From assembly GCF_032362555.1 (NCBI RefSeq), contig NC_083511.1, positions 6,634,001 to 6,698,000 on the forward strand: 64,000 nt of DNA. The letters are read 5' to 3'. The notes beneath the pieces are model-generated. The model was not told the origin of the DNA and made no database searches. It saw only the letters and a list, made by a program, of their open reading frames with translations. Shown one piece after another: positions 59,796 through 64,000 of this stretch; within the stretch, counting starts at the first letter, position 1; each line of letters begins with the position of its first letter. The stretch comes from Amyelois transitella (Eukaryota; Arthropoda; Insecta; Lepidoptera; Pyralidae). The translations under genes and the position numbers were made by a program.

Positions 59796-59884
59796 TGTTG
59801 TGATTATTATTGGTGCATGTCATTTATTTGTGGGTATTGAATAAACAAATTAGTCTTGGTTCAACCTGCCTTTCAATTACGACA
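59796..59884 (+). repeat. 3' LTR (89 bp)
   Basis: Matches the 5' LTR base for base on manual comparison and is followed by the ACAAT target duplicate. Confidence 0.93.
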
Positions 59885-59889
59885 ACAAT

Positions 59890-60954
59890 TTCGAAGGAAA
59901 TATTAAATTTACAATTTACGACCTCCCCCGTCGTTAGGCGGTAAGTACTGAAAATTTAATTTTATTAAGGTCATGAAGCATCTTTGTTGTTGCCTATCGT
60001 ATTTTTAAGATATTTACTTGAGTATGCTTGTAAAAGTTTAAGGTATATAAAATTAATTATGATAAAGTCTTTCATTCGTGCATTTTAGTATCTTCCATAT
60101 ATAGAATATGCGACAAAACATTTATTGCTTTTTTTTAAATATATTTGTGAGTTCTATGAAAATAAATCGGATATCTCTAATACATAATTATAGGCATAAC
60201 ATCCGTTTACATTTCTGTACATTTCTTGTTTTATATATCGGACGACCCCTATAACCGTAATTCACGTACCAACTACCCGACTGCGTCCAAAAGTGATGTT
60301 ACGTGTTCACTATTTATGTACAGCCCACCATTCGATTGATGGCGGTATAAACTTGCAAATGTTTTTTCTATAGCTGTAACATTTCTCCTCACTACTGCAG
60401 CTCCAGTAAAATCCAGAAACGGCCAGTATGATTTAGTTTTATGTGAGTTTCAAAACTGGAGGGATTCCGTAACATTTTCTATGGCTTTTGTGATCTTATT
60501 TAGGGGTTGAAAAGTTAGTTGTACATTGTCATCGTCATTACTTGAGTGGATTTACATTATTATATACTAGTACGTTTTTGCTTTACCTACCTATGGGTAA
60601 TTTGTCGAGATTTCTGGTTTTTACAAAGACCGACTACTGCCTGATTACGACAATAGATATACACTGGATAGCGTGTATGTTTTACGGTGCCTGCCGTTTC
60701 TAAAGATCGGAATGTTTTTAAATTCGGGATTTAATTGATATTTGGTCATAGGAACATTTCTTGCCAAGTGAACCACGGAAGTAGTATAAAATATGCGTGT
60801 TTTACTACAGTGTAAATAAATTGTATTCTTTTATTAGTTGGGGTATAATTAACAGGTTGTGTGCACACGTAAAGCTATTTCCCAGTAGCTGTGGCGTGTT
60901 CCTGGTTATTTTTGTGGAGTATTGTAGCGTTTATACGATGATTGATAGGCACAA
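59890..60954. other. Spacer between gypsy element and LINE
   Basis: AT-rich. It may include the 5' UTR of the LINE that starts coding at 60955; no ORF1 (Gag-like, zinc-knuckle) frame was found. A 59-codon minus-strand open stretch at about 60270-60450 is unassigned. Confidence 0.4.
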
Positions 60955-63885
60955 ATGGACTTTTGTTCCGTTTTGTCGGAGCTGGAGAATCTTGCCACAT
61001 CCCGAGCTTTTATTTGCCGCCCGGATCAATGCGTTAATTACATTCAATGTGAAAATAAAACTTTAACAGTGTTCCACTTAAATATACGTAGTATAAATCA
61101 TAATTTTGATCAGTTTCAAAGTCTATTAGCATCCTTGAATATAACAACCGATATTATTGTCCTAACCGAATGCTGGATATCGAAAGCACCTTATTTACCT
61201 GTAATTGACGGTTACAATAGAGATCATACGCTTAAAAATGTCAATCAGAATAGCGGGATTGTTATCTACACTAAATGCAGTCTGGAATGTAGAATATATG
61301 AGCCCAGTAGTATTAGAGAAGCAAACTGTTTGGTCTGTGAAGTAAATAGGCAATTTGCAGTTATATGTATATATCGTTCACCATCTTATATCGATGCTGA
61401 CACTTTTTTGAACACTCTAAATGACCTGTTTACTAAGTTAACAAAATTTCAAGAAATTAGTCTCATTGGAGATGTAAACATAGACATAAAGCAAGGCTCT
61501 ACGGATAGTCATCTTGATGAATATCTGGACCTTAATGCTTCGCATGGCTTACTTCCTGCTCATACCTTTATTACACGAGGGTTTAAGTGTCTAGACCATG
61601 TAATGCTGAAGTCCAGGTACTTGTCAACTACTTTAATTGTTGATACGTTCTTGACAGATCACAAGCCAACTATATTAATGGCAAATCTTAAAAACAAGCG
61701 TAAAATTATACCAACATATACCAAAATAAATTACAATGCAATTCATGCCGCTATTCTGATGACAGATTTTTCCGATATATTTAAAACTAAAGATGTAAAC
61801 TTAGCTGTCGAAACCCTTATCAATATAATATCTAATATATTAAAATGTAACACAAACAGAATTAAATTAACGAGATCAAAAAGAAAAATTAAGCCTTGGA
61901 TCACTCCAGGACTCATTAGGTGTATCAGAAATAGGGACAATATGCACAGAAAATTACACAAAGAACCTGACAATCTTATACTAAAGGCTACGTATACAAG
62001 ATACCGAAATTTTATCAATAAGCTTCTCATAAACTTAAAAAATGATTATTATAAGCAAATGCTGTATGATGCAGGAAATAATATAAAATCGACGTGGAGA
62101 GCTATCAATACTATAACAAATAGAAAATCCTCAAACTCGCCTACAAACCCACTCCTTAATTTGCACGAAAATCCCAACATGTCAGTAAATTTAGTAAATA
62201 ATTACTTCACTAACATTGGTAAGAACTTAGCCGAAGCTATACAAAATAGTCAAACTCAAATCGACGCAGCACCGATGTCAGCCCCCGTACGTGATTCAAT
62301 GATGCTATAAGAAGTCGATGAATATGAAATAGATTCACTCATTACTGGCTTACGATCTGATTGCGCTGTTGGGTGGGATGGCATCTCTGCTCGTATTATA
62401 AAATCAGCGCGGCAAGTTTTTGTCCCAGTTATGACTTATATATGCCAACTTGCTTTGTCAACTGGAACATTTCCCAGGGCTTTTAAAAAAGCAATAGTAC
62501 ATCCTATTTTTAAAGCTGGCGACAAAGAAGAAATAGCTAATTATAGACCGATATCCATATTAACTGCTCTGTCTAAAATTTTAGAAAAAGTGCTAAATGA
62601 TAGGCTGGTAAAATACCTAGACTCTAAACATATAATAGCAAGTAATCAGTTTGGTTTTAGGAAAGGCACCAGTACCGAGGATGCAGTCAATGAACTCGTA
62701 GGTACGGTTGTCAGAGGCCTTGATGAGGAGAAAAGGTGCATTGGTATGTTCCTAGATTTCTCCAAGGCCTTTGACACTATTTCAATACCTCTTCTGCTGT
62801 CAAAATTAGAAAATATTGGTGTTCGCGGCCTTGCTCTTTCTATATTTAAAGACTATTTACATGAACGGACCCAATATGTGAAGATTGGGGATTTTATTAG
62901 TAATGAGAGTAACTTGTCCTACGGTGTACCACAAGGCTCGGTACTGGGCCCTACGCTTTTTATAATATACGTAAATGACCTCTGTAAACTTGATATTCCA
63001 AATTGTGAGGTATACGCTTATGCCGATGATACAGCCCTCATAGTAAAAGGCTCAAACTGGCAAAATGCTTTTGCTCATGCTGAACATTCATTAACAACCG
63101 TTATGTCCTGGCTTAATAAAAATTTGCTGACCTTAAATGTTCAAAAAACTATGTGCATGACATTTTCGATAAATTCTTCGACTTTGCCTTCTGATAAAGA
63201 AGTGAACATTAAAGCCCATACATGCAGTAGAAATATACCTGATTGTACCTGCTTATCACTTGTTAGAACAAACAGTATTAAGTATTTAGGGGTACACATA
63301 GATCACTTTCTTACATGGGAGAAACATATAAATTCATTAGTGCCGAAAATAAGAAAATTAATTTATCTTTTTAAAAATTTAAATATGTGTGCTGATATGA
63401 AAACCTTAAAAGTTGTTTATTATGCTTTGTGTCAATCTGTTCTAGCATATTGTATAACCGCTTGGGGTGGTGCTGCAAAATCCAAACTTCTCCCGCTGGA
63501 GAGAGCACAACGCGCTGTTCTCAAGGTCATGATCAAAAAAAATTATCGATATCCTACTGAACAACTTTATGCTGATACCAAGGTCATGACGGTGAGGCAG
63601 CTCTTTATTCTGCTGACACTCATAAGAAAACATGCCCAACTCCCATATGACCCCACACTTTTCATTCGCCGACGCAGGACTGTTCGTGTATGTTCAATCC
63701 CCCGACACAGAACAGTTTTTGCCTCTCGGTTCTTTGGAATATTTAGCTGCAAGATTTATAACAAGGCACACAAAACTATACAAATCTACCCATGCACCAA
63801 AAGAGAAATAAAGCGTAAAATACAGGAGTGGTTGTTGAAACTGAATTATACTGAAACTGAAAATCTCATATACAGTAACTTTTGA
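60955..63885 (+). pseudogene. CR1/Jockey-superfamily LINE ORF2 with one stop
   Basis: One frame of 977 codons, broken only by TAA at 62308-62310; the frame continues beyond it with EVDEYEIDSLITGLRSD, a normal RT N-terminal segment. The first part (60955-62307) is an apurinic endonuclease domain: FHLNIRSI, LTECW, GIVIYTK, IYRSPS, LIGDVNID, and TDHKP near its end. The second part is reverse transcriptase: YRPISIL, NQFGFRKGTSTEDAV, MFLDFSKAFDTIS (catalytic Asp), GVPQGSVLGPTLF, YAYADDTAL (YADD at 63019-63030), NSIKYLGVHID, and a C-terminal thumb. Such proteins nick target DNA and reverse-transcribe the element RNA. No ORF1 is visible upstream, so the copy may be 5'-truncated. The endonuclease and thumb place it near CR1/Daphne-type elements; exact clade uncertain. 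Confidence 0.9.
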
Positions 63886-64000
63886 AATTTCTATTTAAAA
63901 CCAAGATAGCACAATTTGATTAATGATTATTGCAGTATGTATACATCATAGTTGATAGATTCTTTTCTTGCTGAAGTACACAGACGTACACATATATTAG
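63886..64000 (+). other. 3' flank of LINE ORF2, cut by window end
   Basis: Probably the start of the LINE 3' UTR. No poly(A) tail or target duplication is visible before the window ends. Confidence 0.4.

Larger units (their letters stand above)
55082..59884 (+). mobile_element. Complete Ty3/gypsy LTR retrotransposon with 89-bp LTRs
   Basis: The element has 89-bp terminal repeats (55082-55170 and 59796-59884) that are identical by eye and run TGTTG...ACGACA, so they begin TG and end CA. It is flanked by the 5-bp duplication ACAAT (55077-55081 and 59885-59889). A primer-binding site follows the left LTR at once and a polypurine tract precedes the right one. Between them lies one uninterrupted Gag-Pol frame and no env. 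The total is 4.8 kb. Identical LTRs, clean duplications and an open frame indicate recent insertion and possible activity. The 3' untranslated part (59328-59795) is very AT-rich. Confidence 0.95.

Noticed and set aside
60270-60450. Minus-strand open stretch of about 59 codons with a possible acceptor
   Set aside because: A stop lies at the acceptor side and no homologous family came to mind.

Overview
The window looks like nuclear DNA of a moth or butterfly (Lepidoptera). The background is AT-rich and has small exons with GT-AG introns. It holds a tandem CYP6-like P450 pair, tRNA-headed SINEs and three copies of a Helitron-like element of the type common in lepidopteran genomes. No RNA evidence was available, so all exon models were joined by eye from splice signals, reading phase and recalled family similarity.

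Layout. (1) 746-2408 (-): a complete four-exon taspase-1 gene. (2) 2842-5390: a decayed Jockey-type LINE with a matching 7-bp repeat at both ends. It is split by a 982-bp terminal-inverted-repeat DNA element (4119-5100) that carries part of a PHD-finger exon. (3) 5874-6453 (-): a two-exon HIG1-domain gene (HIGD2A-like, cytochrome oxidase/supercomplex factor). (4) 8219-23942 (+): a six-exon gene resembling p33MONOX/KIAA1191, with a second first exon and its own TATA promoter at about 15.73-16.01 kb. Its introns hold a mariner relic, three Helitron-type copies (one with a pogo-type element inside) and short repeats. (5) 23.9-25.4 kb: a long 3' flank with degenerate tandem repeats. (6) 25.4-45.5 kb: a gene-poor stretch with repeat fragments and a few GC-richer islands. 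(7) 45481-49734 (-): two tandem P450 genes, each with one phase-1 intron directly after the heme-cysteine motif. (8) 55077-59889: an apparently intact Ty3/gypsy element with one fused Gag-Pol frame, 5-bp target duplications and identical 89-bp LTRs. (9) 60955-63885: a CR1/Jockey-superfamily LINE ORF2, intact except for one in-frame TAA.

The host genes are unrelated housekeeping and detoxification genes and do not form an operon-like unit. Much of the structure in the window comes from transposons, and the nesting gives a relative order of insertions. Items most worth a second look are the very short-LTR gypsy element, the AGGCCT-rich PHD-carrying element, the alternative promoter of the p33MONOX-like gene and the altered oxygen-binding motif in the second P450.
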